Source of the DNA: Chloroflexota bacterium
GTDB taxonomy: Bacteria; Chloroflexota; Anaerolineae; Anaerolineales; Anaerolineaceae
Length of the DNA: 33,396 nucleotides
Direction: 5' to 3'
NCBI GenBank assembly: GCA_012729755.1
Contig: JAAYCN010000033.1
Location: forward strand, 1-33,396
Notes under the pieces: model-generated
Database searches by the model: none
Told to the model about the DNA's origin: nothing
The model's input: the letters and a program-made list of their open reading frames with translations, nothing else
Shown: piece after piece, positions 15,533-23,656 of the stretch
Numbering within the stretch: position 1 is the stretch's first letter
How the letters are laid out: every line of letters starts with the position of its first letter
Position numbers and translations under genes: made by a program

Positions 15533-17377
15533 ATGAAACGACGAATCAACCCAACTTATATCAGCAAGACCCTCAGACTGCTAATAGCCTGCGGCTTGCT
15601 CTTGGGTATGCTTGGTTCGTTTCCCGTTCAGGCTACACCGCTCCCCTCAGAAGGTCCAAAGCGCACAGTGACCCTTGAACTCAACTATACAATTTATGAA
15701 TATTGGCTGCTCTCCTGGAAGACTTCCCAGACAGTCTGTCAGATTTATGTTGAGCATGAATCGCTGCCTGACCCAAAAGAGGTGAGATATTTTTGCGGCG
15801 ATACAATCTATAATCAATGGATCCGCACCGGTCCCTGCCTTTATCAGGACGGCGTGACTAAGCCTGAAGAGTGCGACGGGCTTTATCTTCACCTCGCCAA
15901 TGTCACTCCCTCCACCCGGGAAGTGGAGGTTACGCTTCCCCCCTCTGAAGTCTTCATCTCTTTGGCGGGCTGTAACGCTGAATCCCCGGGAGGCCACTGT
16001 ACCAGCCTGCCTTACCTGCGCTTTGAGGCTATTGAGCCTCTGCCAAATGAGAATATCGTTCAGATTTTAGGCACCTACAATAACCTGCCTTTCACCTGCT
16101 CCGGCGGCATCTGCGACTTACCGCTTGCCCCAACCGGCTTGGAAGGCTTGCCAATCACTTTCTGGGCCGAATCCAGCTATGGCGACGCCAGTGAACAATA
16201 TACCGCCCGCGTCAGAGTCGTTCCCTGGGGCGACTTCGCCAACCCCGATCAGGCTTCCCCCGACAAACCCACCTATTATGTCGACGTGCTCAGTTCACAG
16301 TGGAAAGGCAGCGGCACCTCTACCTGTGCTGAAGTCTGGCAATCTTTTCAGCCTGTCGCCGGCCCCCCAAACTGGCTGCAGACCCCTGAACTGGCAGAAC
16401 AACTGGTATCAACCAATAGTTATTACCTCCTGGCAGGGCTGATGATCAAACAGGGCCTTGTTGACAGCGAGGCCTGCCCAAACCGCGGCCTTGAAGCCAG
16501 CGGCGCGGCTACCAAATGCGGCATGGAGGCTGCAAAACCCCTGGTCGACGTCTGGCAAAATCAGTTCAACGCTGAAATTATCCGCACAGCTAAAGACACC
16601 AGCGTCCCGGCGCAATTAATGAAAAATATCTTCAGCAAAGAAAGCCAGTTCTGGCCCGGCATTTATGAGAAAGTCAAAGAAGCCGGACTCGGACAACTCA
16701 GCGAGCTTGGGGCTGACGCGGTGCTGCTGTGGAACCCCGCCTTTTACACCCAATTCTGTCCTCTGGTGCTCACCGAACAGACTTGTCAACGCGGTTTCGG
16801 CAACCTTGACCTGGCCCAACAGGAAATGCTGCGCGGCGCGCTTGTTCAAAAGGTCAACGCGGCTTGTCCCAATTGCCCAACAGGCATCGATTTGACCCAG
16901 GCTAATTTCAGCATCAGCGTATTCGCGCGCAGTATTTTAGCTAACTGCGAACAGGTCAATCAGGTAATCTTCAACCAGACTGGCCGCTCGGCAGGCGAAG
17001 TGGTCGCGTATGAAGATCTGTGGAAGTTTACCGTGTTCAACTATAACGCGGGCGCTGGCTGTTTATCAGTCGGCGTCAAGAATGCCCTGGTCAACGGCCA
17101 GGCTCTGACCTGGGAGAATATCAGCAAATATCTCGAGCCAGCCTGTCAGGCCGGCATTGGCTATGTTGAGGATGTTTCTTTCATGCCCTCCCTTCAACCC
17201 ACCACTGTGGCAGACCTGCTCGCCACGCCTGTGCCAACCCAGATTTACTACACCCCCACGCCCACGCCTTTCATTCGTCAGACCAGCACGGTTACGCCCA
17301 CTCCCACGCCAACGGCGACACCCATTCCTTACTATCCGGCCCCCACTGAAACTGACCAGTCCCCCTATATTCCATAA
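15533..17377 (+). CDS. secreted SLT-type lytic transglycosylase with Pro/Thr-rich tail
   Basis: A 614-residue exported protein with a signal peptide (charged MKRR, hydrophobic core about 14-30, cleavage near VQA-TP). Residues 40-340 are a Cys-containing beta-rich region I do not recognise. The C-terminal half has a lysozyme-like lytic transglycosylase domain: IFSKESQFWP with catalytic Glu370, GLGQL at 385-389, and NYNAGAG at 503-509, the equivalent of the AYNAG motif. It would cleave peptidoglycan glycan strands, probably for wall remodelling. The last 60 residues are PTPTPTATP-like and end in Tyr-Pro-rich sequence, like the tail of the upstream LCP-like protein. It lies 12 nt after that gene, so they are probably co-transcribed. 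Confidence 0.83.
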   Translation: MKRRINPTYISKTLRLLIACGLLLGMLGSFPVQATPLPSEGPKRTVTLELNYTIYEYWLLSWKTSQTVCQIYVEHESLPDPKEVRYFCGDTIYNQWIRTGPCLYQDGVTKPEECDGLYLHLANVTPSTREVEVTLPPSEVFISLAGCNAESPGGHCTSLPYLRFEAIEPLPNENIVQILGTYNNLPFTCSGGICDLPLAPTGLEGLPITFWAESSYGDASEQYTARVRVVPWGDFANPDQASPDKPTYYVDVLSSQWKGSGTSTCAEVWQSFQPVAGPPNWLQTPELAEQLVSTNSYYLLAGLMIKQGLVDSEACPNRGLEASGAATKCGMEAAKPLVDVWQNQFNAEIIRTAKDTSVPAQLMKNIFSKESQFWPGIYEKVKEAGLGQLSELGADAVLLWNPAFYTQFCPLVLTEQTCQRGFGNLDLAQQEMLRGALVQKVNAACPNCPTGIDLTQANFSISVFARSILANCEQVNQVIFNQTGRSAGEVVAYEDLWKFTVFNYNAGAGCLSVGVKNALVNGQALTWENISKYLEPACQAGIGYVEDVSFMPSLQPTTVADLLATPVPTQIYYTPTPTPFIRQTSTVTPTPTPTATPIPYYPAPTETDQSPYIP

Positions 17378-17457
17378 AATCGTTCTGCTTCCGGCTCTGT
17401 TTCGTTGAACTTCGCCTGCGGGTAGAACGGTCGAATTCACCTCCAGCCTTTAAAGCA

Positions 17458-17487
17458 CAGCAGGCACGACGAAAGTCATGCCTGCTG
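17458..17487. terminator. hairpin terminator between transglycosylase and YtxH genes
   Basis: CAGCAGGCA (17458-17466) pairs with TGCCTGCTG (17479-17487). After one mismatch, GAC/GTC closes a GAAA loop. It lies between convergent genes. On the minus strand it is followed by TGCTTTAAAGG; on the plus strand there is no T run, so it suits the YtxH gene best. Confidence 0.65.
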
Positions 17488-17505
17488 CCAAGCTCACATT
17501 GACAT

Positions 17506-17721
17506 TTATATCTTGCCAGACCGCATCAAAGCCAACTCTTCTTCCAACTCCCGTCGTTTCTCAATGCCTGCCTGCTTGATTTCTTCTTTGACGTTTTCAA
17601 CATAATCCGCTGCCCGGCTTTTCAGTTCTTCGCCAGAATAGGGCGTGAACAATAAAGCCAGGGCGCTGCCGACCAGAGCCCCCAAGACCACTCCATTAAA
17701 CCAACTGCGAATCTTTGCCAT
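17506..17721 (-). CDS. YtxH domain-containing protein
   Basis: A 71-residue protein. A single hydrophobic, Gly/Ala-rich segment (about 9-26, VVLGALVGSALALLFTPYSG) is followed by the family-typical ELKSRAADYVENVKEEI and a charged helical tail (EKRRELEEELALMRSG). This is the YtxH/general-stress layout: a membrane anchor with an amphipathic cytoplasmic coiled coil. The family is linked to stress responses in Bacillus, but its molecular role is not known. AGAGGA precedes the ATG. It is a monocistronic gene convergent with the transglycosylase gene. Confidence 0.8.
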   Translation of the reverse strand: MAKIRSWFNGVVLGALVGSALALLFTPYSGEELKSRAADYVENVKEEIKQAGIEKRRELEEELALMRSGKI

Positions 17722-17790
17722 TTTAATCCTCTTCTCTTCTGTTTGTTTAATTATACGTATCTCAGGCGCTTCCCACGCAAATGAATAAGC

Positions 17791-18576
17791 TTAGCGCGGT
17801 TCAGGCAAGGGCTTCATGCTCGACAAAATTTCTTCGGCAAGAACGATAATGTTTTCTGGAATGCCGGTATATTGAGCATCAGACTCCATTCCCGGAGCGC
17901 TATCCAACTGCAGTGTCATCACGACGCCACCCAGAGTAATCTCACCCGCCTGATTCCAATATACTCCCATTACCTTCTGATTATAGATTAATCGGGTTTG
18001 TTTTACCGATTCCCCTAAAATAGTCAACTCACCACTATCCTGGAAGTCGCCAGCGCCTATGTCGGTTCGTTGAATGGAAAATGGCTCGTCTGGCCTGCGC
18101 ATGTTAATAACCAACATCTGCCCGCCAAAGTCTACAACAATCCCATTATACTTAGTCGAGAGGGTAACATCCGTGGGCGCCAACAGCCTGATCTTGAAAT
18201 ATTCGCTGTCGACCTGGTTCCACCCGGGCAACTCAGACGGTTTGATCGAATAACGCATCTGCTCCCAAATTTCGTCTTTTACCAGCCAGTCAGAAGTGTC
18301 CCCAAGATTAATTTCCGTCGATTGAAGAGGAATGCCATTCCCCGGCAAATGTCTCAGGTTGCCACATTCCCCGCCCATATCTGGTTCCGCTGACGGCATT
18401 GCGTCGGGGCAAGGCTGACAAGTCGCCACCGGCGCTGTCTCAGTGAGACATTCAGCTGGTGGACAGTCGCATTCGTTTTTTACCCGGTCTGCGGGTCTCA
18501 ACAGAAACTGGCAAGCTCCCAGGAACATTCCACTAATCGCCAATAAAACCACGCCCAGTACAAGTTTCTTTTTCAT
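17791..18576 (-). CDS. hypothetical lipoprotein with Cys-rich linker
   Basis: A 261-residue putative lipoprotein. The signal peptide has lipobox LGAC (Cys22). Residues 33-72 form a linker with seven more cysteines (NECDCPPAEC, ATCQPCPD, GGECGN) and many Pro/Ala. From about residue 80 a compact beta-rich domain follows, with short hydrophobic strands (GIVVDFGGQMLVINM, QKVMGVYWNQAGEITLGGVVMTLQL). No known family is recognised. The Cys cluster close to the lipid anchor could be disulfide-bonded or bind metal; this cannot be decided from sequence. It is transcribed divergently from dnaK, and a 16-bp palindrome lies in the 111-bp region between them. Confidence 0.65.
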   Translation of the reverse strand: MKKKLVLGVVLLAISGMFLGACQFLLRPADRVKNECDCPPAECLTETAPVATCQPCPDAMPSAEPDMGGECGNLRHLPGNGIPLQSTEINLGDTSDWLVKDEIWEQMRYSIKPSELPGWNQVDSEYFKIRLLAPTDVTLSTKYNGIVVDFGGQMLVINMRRPDEPFSIQRTDIGAGDFQDSGELTILGESVKQTRLIYNQKVMGVYWNQAGEITLGGVVMTLQLDSAPGMESDAQYTGIPENIIVLAEEILSSMKPLPEPR

Positions 18577-18619
18577 CTAATTTTCTTTCTCGTCAAGCTA
18601 TCGTATATGTTTTTCTGGC

Positions 18620-18635
18620 AAATCGTTAACGATTT
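18620..18635. promoter_or_regulatory. 16-bp perfect palindrome between lipoprotein gene and dnaK
   Basis: AAATCGTTAACGATTT is perfectly self-complementary. It lies 53 bp before the dnaK ATG and 43 bp before the lipoprotein ATG on the other strand. It overlaps a possible -35 (TTAACG, with TATACG 16 nt on) for the lipoprotein gene. It is not a CIRCE element. Symmetry and position suggest a regulator-binding site. Confidence 0.4.
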
Positions 18636-18687
18636 TCTATGAATTTTTGTCTATGCTGATTTTACCAAGAAAGTTAAAGGAGTTATT

Positions 18688-20583
18688 ATGAGCAAAATTA
18701 TTGGAATTGATCTCGGTACGACTAACAGCGTCGTTTCAGTTATGGAAGGCGGCACACCCTCCGTGATTTCAACCGCGGAAGGTTCTCGTTTGTTGCCCTC
18801 AGTGGTCGCGTTTAACAAGAATGGCGAGCGTCTGGTAGGCATCCCCGCCAAACGTCAAGCAGTGGTGAACCCGGAAAACACTATTTATTCCATCAAACGT
18901 TTCATGGGCAGGCATTTTTCTGATGTCGAATCTGAACGCAAGATGGTCTCGTATAAAGTGGTCGAAGGCCCGAGCGGAGACGTGCGCATTCACGTGCCCA
19001 CCACCAACAAAGATTACACCCCGCAGGAAATCTCGGCCATGATCCTCGCCAAACTCAAAACAGACGCTGAAGCCTATCTCGGCGAATCGGTTACAAAAGC
19101 TGTTATCACCGTGCCGGCTTATTTTAATGATAGTCAACGCCAGGCGACCAAAGACGCCGGCCGTATTGCCGGTTTGGAGGTAATGCGCATCATCAACGAG
19201 CCTACCGCCAGCGCCCTGGCTTATGGGCTCGAGAAAAAAGATAACGAAGTCATCCTGGTCTATGACCTGGGAGGCGGCACCTTCGACGTTTCACTGCTTG
19301 AAGTAGGCAGCGGCGTGGTAGAGGTTAAAGCCACCAATGGCGACACGCATCTGGGCGGTGACGACTGGGATGAAGTCATCGTCAACTGGGCAGCCGACGA
19401 ATTTAAGCGCGAACAAGGCATCGACCTGCGCCAGGATCGCCAGGCGCTCCAGCGTTTGCGCGAAGCTGCCGAAAAAGCCAAGATTGAGTTGAGCTCGGTA
19501 TTGGAAACTGAAATTAACCTGCCATATATTACGGCAGATTCGAATGGTCCCAAGCATATGCAGCTCAAGCTGACCCGCTCTAAATTTGAGCAGATGACCG
19601 ATCACCTGCTGCAGCGCACACTCGTGCCCTTCAGAGCTGTCATCAAAGACGCCAACTTGAGCGTAGATAAAATCAATGAGGTCGTTTTGGTGGGTGGTTC
19701 CACCCGCATGCCTATGGTGGTCGAGCTGGTGAAGAAGCTCACTGGCGGCAAGGAGCCCAACAAGGGTGTCAACCCTGATGAAGTCGTTTCGGTTGGCGCG
19801 GCTATCCAGGGCGGCGTGCTCTCAGGCGAAGTCAAAGACGTTTTGCTGCTCGATGTAACCCCGCTTTCGTTGGGTGTCGAGACCCTCGGCGGCGTCATGA
19901 CCAAGCTAATCGATCGCAACACAACCATCCCTGTTAAAAAGACTGAGGTGTTCTCAACCGCTGAAGACAGCCAGACCGCCGTGGATATTCACGTGCTGCA
20001 AGGCGAGCGCCCTATGGCCAGCGACAATATGACGCTTGGCCGGTTTAGACTGGATGGCATTCCGCCGGCCCCGCGCGGTATCCCCCAGGTTGAGGTAACT
20101 TTCGACATGGACGCCAACGGCATCCTCAGCGTCACAGCGAAAGATAAAGCCAGTGGCAAAGAGCAGAAGGTGACGATCACCGCCTCGACAAACCTCAACA
20201 AGAACGATGTCGAGCGCATGGTTCGCGAAGCGGAATCGCATAAAGCTGAAGATGACCAGCGCAAAGCGCTGATCGAAGCGCGCAACACAGGCGATTCCGC
20301 CGCCTATCAGGCTGAGAAGACAATGGCGGACCTTGGCGATAAGGTCGACCTGGTCAATAAGGGCCTGGCTGAGAACAAGATCAAAGCCTTGCGCGAAGCG
20401 ATCGCCGGCGACAACTTGAACGCCATGAAAAAAGCCGCGGAAGAGCTTGGAGAGGTCATGCGAATGATTGGCCAATCCATTCATCAGCAGTCGCAGGCCG
20501 GCAGTGAGCCTACAGAGACTCCCGGCCAACAAGCGCCTGAAGATGGCGAAGACGTCGTCGAGGGCGAATTTCACGACGCGTAA
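18688..20583 (+). CDS. dnaK: molecular chaperone DnaK
   Basis: An Hsp70 chaperone of 631 residues, a normal length. The ATPase domain begins [18 protein letters not shown], with [21 protein letters not shown], the phosphate loop [16 protein letters not shown] and [13 protein letters not shown]. The interdomain linker [16 protein letters not shown] leads to the substrate-binding domain, with the lid helices from about residue 510. The tail is Gln/Glu rich and ends VVEGEFHDA, close to the usual EEVxEEV-like motif. AAAGGAG lies 6 nt before the ATG. grpE and dnaJ are not adjacent, so it stands alone in this window. A strong terminator follows. Confidence 0.98.
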   Translation: MSKIIGIDLGTTNSVVSVMEGGTPSVISTAEGSRLLPSVVAFNKNGERLVGIPAKRQAVVNPENTIYSIKRFMGRHFSDVESERKMVSYKVVEGPSGDVRIHVPTTNKDYTPQEISAMILAKLKTDAEAYLGESVTKAVITVPAYFNDSQRQATKDAGRIAGLEVMRIINEPTASALAYGLEKKDNEVILVYDLGGGTFDVSLLEVGSGVVEVKATNGDTHLGGDDWDEVIVNWAADEFKREQGIDLRQDRQALQRLREAAEKAKIELSSVLETEINLPYITADSNGPKHMQLKLTRSKFEQMTDHLLQRTLVPFRAVIKDANLSVDKINEVVLVGGSTRMPMVVELVKKLTGGKEPNKGVNPDEVVSVGAAIQGGVLSGEVKDVLLLDVTPLSLGVETLGGVMTKLIDRNTTIPVKKTEVFSTAEDSQTAVDIHVLQGERPMASDNMTLGRFRLDGIPPAPRGIPQVEVTFDMDANGILSVTAKDKASGKEQKVTITASTNLNKNDVERMVREAESHKAEDDQRKALIEARNTGDSAAYQAEKTMADLGDKVDLVNKGLAENKIKALREAIAGDNLNAMKKAAEELGEVMRMIGQSIHQQSQAGSEPTETPGQQAPEDGEDVVEGEFHDA

Positions 20584-20593
20584 TAGAGAAAAC

Positions 20594-20632
20594 ACAATCC
20601 TCGCTTTGACTTACAGCGAGGATTGTTTCTTT
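20594..20632 (+). terminator. rho-independent terminator after dnaK
   Basis: ACAATCCTCGCT (20594-20605) pairs with AGCGAGGATTGT (20615-20626): a 12-bp stem, 9-nt loop, then TTCTTT. It lies between convergent dnaK and the ammonia-lyase gene and probably serves dnaK mainly. Confidence 0.85.
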
Positions 20633-20650
20633 AAAACATGACCTGCTGTT

Positions 20651-21910
20651 TTACGCGTTGTAATGAATTTTAAATTCTTCCGGCACGGGCATGCCGCCCT
20701 CCCACACCACACTGCGGAACTCTTCGGGTGAAGTGTTGCCTTCGCTATTGATCAGCAATACCTGTGAGTCCCGGTTCAGACTTAATTCTTCCCGCAGCTG
20801 CCGCGCGCCATCATATTCCATAGCAAACATCAACGCGCCCAAAGTGACCGCGCCAGATTCTCCCGAAACAATAAATGGGTCACCCGGCAGGGGCATTCCA
20901 TACACCCTCATCGCCTTGGCTGCCACATAGTCGGGGCAAATCGCAAAAAAATCAGCGCAATTATAGAGGGTTTCCCATGCTAACGGATTAGGCTCGCCAC
21001 AAGCCAGCCCAGCCATGATTGTATCCAACTCTCCGGTCACGTTGTGAGGTTGTCCGTCGTTGATTTCCATCGATTTGTACAAACAGGCGGCTTTGGTTGG
21101 CTCAACAACTACTGAAAGCGGCACGTTATCTTCAAATAAAACTGAATAATACCCGATGGCTGCTGCCGCTAATGAACCCACGCCTGCCTGAACGAACAAG
21201 TGCGTTGGCCGACGGATGCCCTGAGCAGCAAATTGCTCCTGAGTTTCAACAAACATGGTCGAGTAGCCCTGCATGATCCATTTCGGCACGTCTTCATAAC
21301 CGCGCCATGAAGTGTCTGAGATCACTTCCCAGCCATTGCGCCTGGCATCATCGTTCACCTGGCGCACGGCATCGTCATAATTGCCGTCCACAATAACGAC
21401 CTCTCCGCCGTTGCGTTTGATGCCTTCGATGCGATCTTTGGTAGTTCGGTGGTGCACATAAATAATTGAACGAAAACCCATTTTCGATGCCGCCCAGGCG
21501 ACGCCGGTGCCGTGGTTGCCGTCAGTGGCGGTCGCAAAAATCGGCGAGCCCAGACCCTTGCGCAGTTCGCCATCAAGATTCAATAAGTCATGGAGCGTGA
21601 GGTTCTCGTCGGTCAATTGACTGCGCTGTAATAATTTTTTGTAAATAGCGTAAGAACCTCCCAAAACCTTAAAAGAATTGAGCGAAAATCGAGCCGACTC
21701 ATCTTTTACCCAGATGCCTCCCACGCCAAGCCGCCGCGCGAGGGCAGGCAGACTTTTAAGTGGGCTCATCCCATAGCTTGGAATCTCACTGTGCAACTCG
21801 CGAATCCGCTGGGGCAAACCGGGAGGGAAGAGCTCCTGGGCCAGACTCGACCGGGGGTTCTGCAACGCGTGCTCATTTTTTATCCATTGAAGCGGAATTT
21901 CTGGTTTCAT
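20651..21910 (-). CDS. diaminopropionate ammonia-lyase-like PLP enzyme
   Basis: A fold-type II PLP enzyme of 419 residues. The block VKDESARFSLNSFKVLGGSY holds the Schiff-base Lys81 and the LNSFK-LGGSYA pattern diagnostic of diaminopropionate ammonia-lyase (YgeX/DpaL). The Asp in ATDGNHG corresponds to a catalytic Asp of the family. Further motifs are VQAGVGSLAAAAIGYY (phosphate/Gly loop), VVEPTKAACLYKS, ISDTSWRGYEDVP and SGESGAVTLGAL. The reaction expected is 2,3-diaminopropionate to pyruvate and two ammonia, with possible D-Ser/threonine side activity. It is a single gene just downstream of the BMP-transporter operon on the same strand, about 350 bp away. A role in amino-acid catabolism is inferred. 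Confidence 0.88.
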   Translation of the reverse strand: MKPEIPLQWIKNEHALQNPRSSLAQELFPPGLPQRIRELHSEIPSYGMSPLKSLPALARRLGVGGIWVKDESARFSLNSFKVLGGSYAIYKKLLQRSQLTDENLTLHDLLNLDGELRKGLGSPIFATATDGNHGTGVAWAASKMGFRSIIYVHHRTTKDRIEGIKRNGGEVVIVDGNYDDAVRQVNDDARRNGWEVISDTSWRGYEDVPKWIMQGYSTMFVETQEQFAAQGIRRPTHLFVQAGVGSLAAAAIGYYSVLFEDNVPLSVVVEPTKAACLYKSMEINDGQPHNVTGELDTIMAGLACGEPNPLAWETLYNCADFFAICPDYVAAKAMRVYGMPLPGDPFIVSGESGAVTLGALMFAMEYDGARQLREELSLNRDSQVLLINSEGNTSPEEFRSVVWEGGMPVPEEFKIHYNA

Positions 21911-21949
21911 AACATGGTCCTCAAGTTAATCTGTAAGCTATAACTGTTA

Positions 21950-22013
21950 CCGGGCACTCGGATTTAAGCCGAAGAGACCAGCAACGTCAGGATTATATAC
22001 CAACTCTGCCCGG
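21950..22013. promoter_or_regulatory. structured region and -10 box upstream of the ammonia-lyase gene
   Basis: The 21911-22261 gap holds an interrupted inverted repeat, CCGGGCA (21950-21956) with TGCCCGG (22007-22013), enclosing a small TCGG/CCGA hairpin (21958-21972). On the minus strand TATAAT (21992-21997) lies inside this region, about 80 nt before the start codon. Promoter plus operator, or a 5'UTR structure, are both possible. No known riboswitch was recognised. Confidence 0.3.
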
Positions 22014-22081
22014 CAAATAAATCAGGCAAATAGTTAACTGATTTTTGGCTGAGTGATTCTGGCAGAAGACGGAAGCAAATG

Positions 22082-22104
22082 AGCCTCACATTCATGGCGA
22101 GGCT
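22082..22104 (-). terminator. possible terminator of the BMP-transporter operon
   Basis: AGCCTC (22082-22087) and GAGGCT (22099-22104) form a short hairpin about 160 nt beyond the VOC gene stop, followed on the minus strand by CATTTGC. This is a weak candidate. No better hairpin is seen in the gap. Confidence 0.3.
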
Positions 22105-22261
22105 TGTTGCCACTTGGAATTCTTACTAAAACAACTTTTTGTTTTTTCGATCAGAAGACTGATTCATGCCCAGAATTTGTGGGTCATGCTTCGCTGGCTT
22201 TCATAACCGCAGCGGCCGGGAATTAATTGTCAACGCCTCAACAGAAGTTTAGAGACCGTTT

Positions 22262-22699
22262 CTATTCATGCATCTCGATAAGCTCAACCCTGATACCATC
22301 AGGATCGATAAGATGGACCCAGCTCGCGGTTGGATAATGCGTAATTTCTGAGGCAAATTTCATTCCTCTGTTCTGGAGTCGGGAATATAGCGCACAAATA
22401 TCGTCAGTCTCGATAGAAAAATGACCCGCTCCAATTCTATTGGCAGGTAAAGCGCCAGAGTCTCCAGTAGATTTTAAATACTGAATCAGTTCCAAATAGA
22501 CCTGATAACCTTCAAGTGAAACCAGCTCAATCTCCGCACCCGGCACTCCCAACCCGAGTGCGCATTCTTCGGGATGTTCAATCCAGCGCATGCGAACCTT
22601 GAAACCTAACTCCCGATAGAACTCAATAGATTTCTCTATATTGCTGACGACAAATCCGACATGGTGAATTCCTGAAATTTTTCCTTTTATTACACTCAT
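22262..22699 (-). CDS. VOC-fold (glyoxalase/epimerase-like) protein
   Basis: A 145-residue vicinal-oxygen-chelate protein with two beta-alpha-beta-beta-beta modules. Likely metal ligands are at the four expected places: His in GIHHVGFVV, Glu in VYLELIQY, His in GAGHFSIET and Glu in IRVELIEMHE. DPDGIRVELIE is the classic closing motif. The family includes glyoxalase I, methylmalonyl-CoA epimerase and lactoylglutathione-lyase-like enzymes. The spacing is closest to the epimerase/glyoxalase type, but substrate is unknown. It is the last gene of the BMP-transporter operon, 15 nt after the second permease, with AAGGAG upstream. It may therefore process the imported compound or a product of it. Confidence 0.82.
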   Translation of the reverse strand: MSVIKGKISGIHHVGFVVSNIEKSIEFYRELGFKVRMRWIEHPEECALGLGVPGAEIELVSLEGYQVYLELIQYLKSTGDSGALPANRIGAGHFSIETDDICALYSRLQNRGMKFASEITHYPTASWVHLIDPDGIRVELIEMHE

Positions 22700-22714
22700 T
22701 TAAACTAACGCTCC

Positions 22715-23656
22715 TTACCTTTGTATCGTAATCGAAGGCACAAATGTCTCATAAGAATTATCTTGCTTAGTACGTAAGCGCTTTGTAACGCTGCTAATAG
22801 TTAGAGCGATAATTGTGGCGACATACGGAAGCATCAGCACAAACTGAACAGGGATCGTTAATGTCTGCAAACGTACTGACGCTGCTTCCGCGGCGCCGAA
22901 AAGAAGCGCCGCTAACACTGAGCCAATCACGGTCCCAGCGCCAAAAATTGTTGACCCCAATGCGATGAAGCCGCGCCCTGCCGTCATATTGATTGCGAAG
23001 ACAACCATAGACGAAGTTGAAAGAAAAGCTCCTGCAATTCCAGCCGTAAAGCCGCTGATTAATAATGTGGCGATTTTTATTTTTATCGGGTCAATGCCTA
23101 CCGCCCGTGTAGCATCTTCGTTTTGCCCTACCGCCCTAACCCAATAGCCGAACTGCGTATAGCGCATCACAATGAACCCTGCAATTATCAGGACGACGGT
23201 AATAACCAATACAACGCTTTGGTTATAGATTATGTCGCCAATAAATGGGAGAGTCTTTAAAAACTCCCAACGAATTTTTGGCAAGGTGTCAATGCCAGAA
23301 GGTGCATAGGCACCAGGCTCATTATATATATATTCGAGCAATAGCCATGTAATTCCAGAGGCTAATAAATTAACACCAATTCCAGCGATGATGCTGTTAC
23401 AGTTAAATTTAAAGATTACCAAAGCCAGAATCAAGGCAAACAGCATTGAGCTGATAATTCCAAAAAACATCCCTATCCAAGGGTTGTTCAAATGAGCGGC
23501 AATCGCCATTGAAACAAATGATGATATAAGCATAAGCCCTTCCATGCCTATATTAGTAATCCGAGCCCGCTCAGCGAACACTCCGCCCAATGTTGTCAGC
23601 ACTATCGGGATTGACATCGAAATAGTTGCAAAAACAAAGTACTGAATATCACTCAT
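22715..23656 (-). CDS. ABC transporter permease 2, BMP/nucleoside type
   Basis: A 313-residue permease with about eight to ten hydrophobic helices, of the BPD_transp_2 family (NupQ/YufQ-like). Conserved blocks are LGGVFAERARITNIGMEGLMLI near the N-terminus, NSIIAGIGVNLLASGIT in the middle, and the cytoplasmic EAA-like loop AVGQNEDATRAVGID followed by GFTAGIAGAFLS and GRGFIALGSTIFGAG. The ATG at 23656 (MSDIQYF) overlaps the end of the first permease by 8 nt. A longer frame reading back into that gene is rejected. Together with the first permease it would form the membrane channel for the substrate bound by the BMP lipoprotein. Confidence 0.9.
   Translation of the reverse strand: MSDIQYFVFATISMSIPIVLTTLGGVFAERARITNIGMEGLMLISSFVSMAIAAHLNNPWIGMFFGIISSMLFALILALVIFKFNCNSIIAGIGVNLLASGITWLLLEYIYNEPGAYAPSGIDTLPKIRWEFLKTLPFIGDIIYNQSVVLVITVVLIIAGFIVMRYTQFGYWVRAVGQNEDATRAVGIDPIKIKIATLLISGFTAGIAGAFLSTSSMVVFAINMTAGRGFIALGSTIFGAGTVIGSVLAALLFGAAEAASVRLQTLTIPVQFVLMLPYVATIIALTISSVTKRLRTKQDNSYETFVPSITIQR

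Noticed and set aside
18577-18687. CIRCE (HrcA) operator before dnaK
   Set aside because: No TTAGCACTC-N9-GAGTGCTAA or close variant is present; only the different 16-bp palindrome is seen.
21911-22261. T-box or known riboswitch upstream of the ammonia-lyase gene
   Set aside because: No T-box sequence or antiterminator bulge and no recognised aptamer; only a short interrupted inverted repeat is present.
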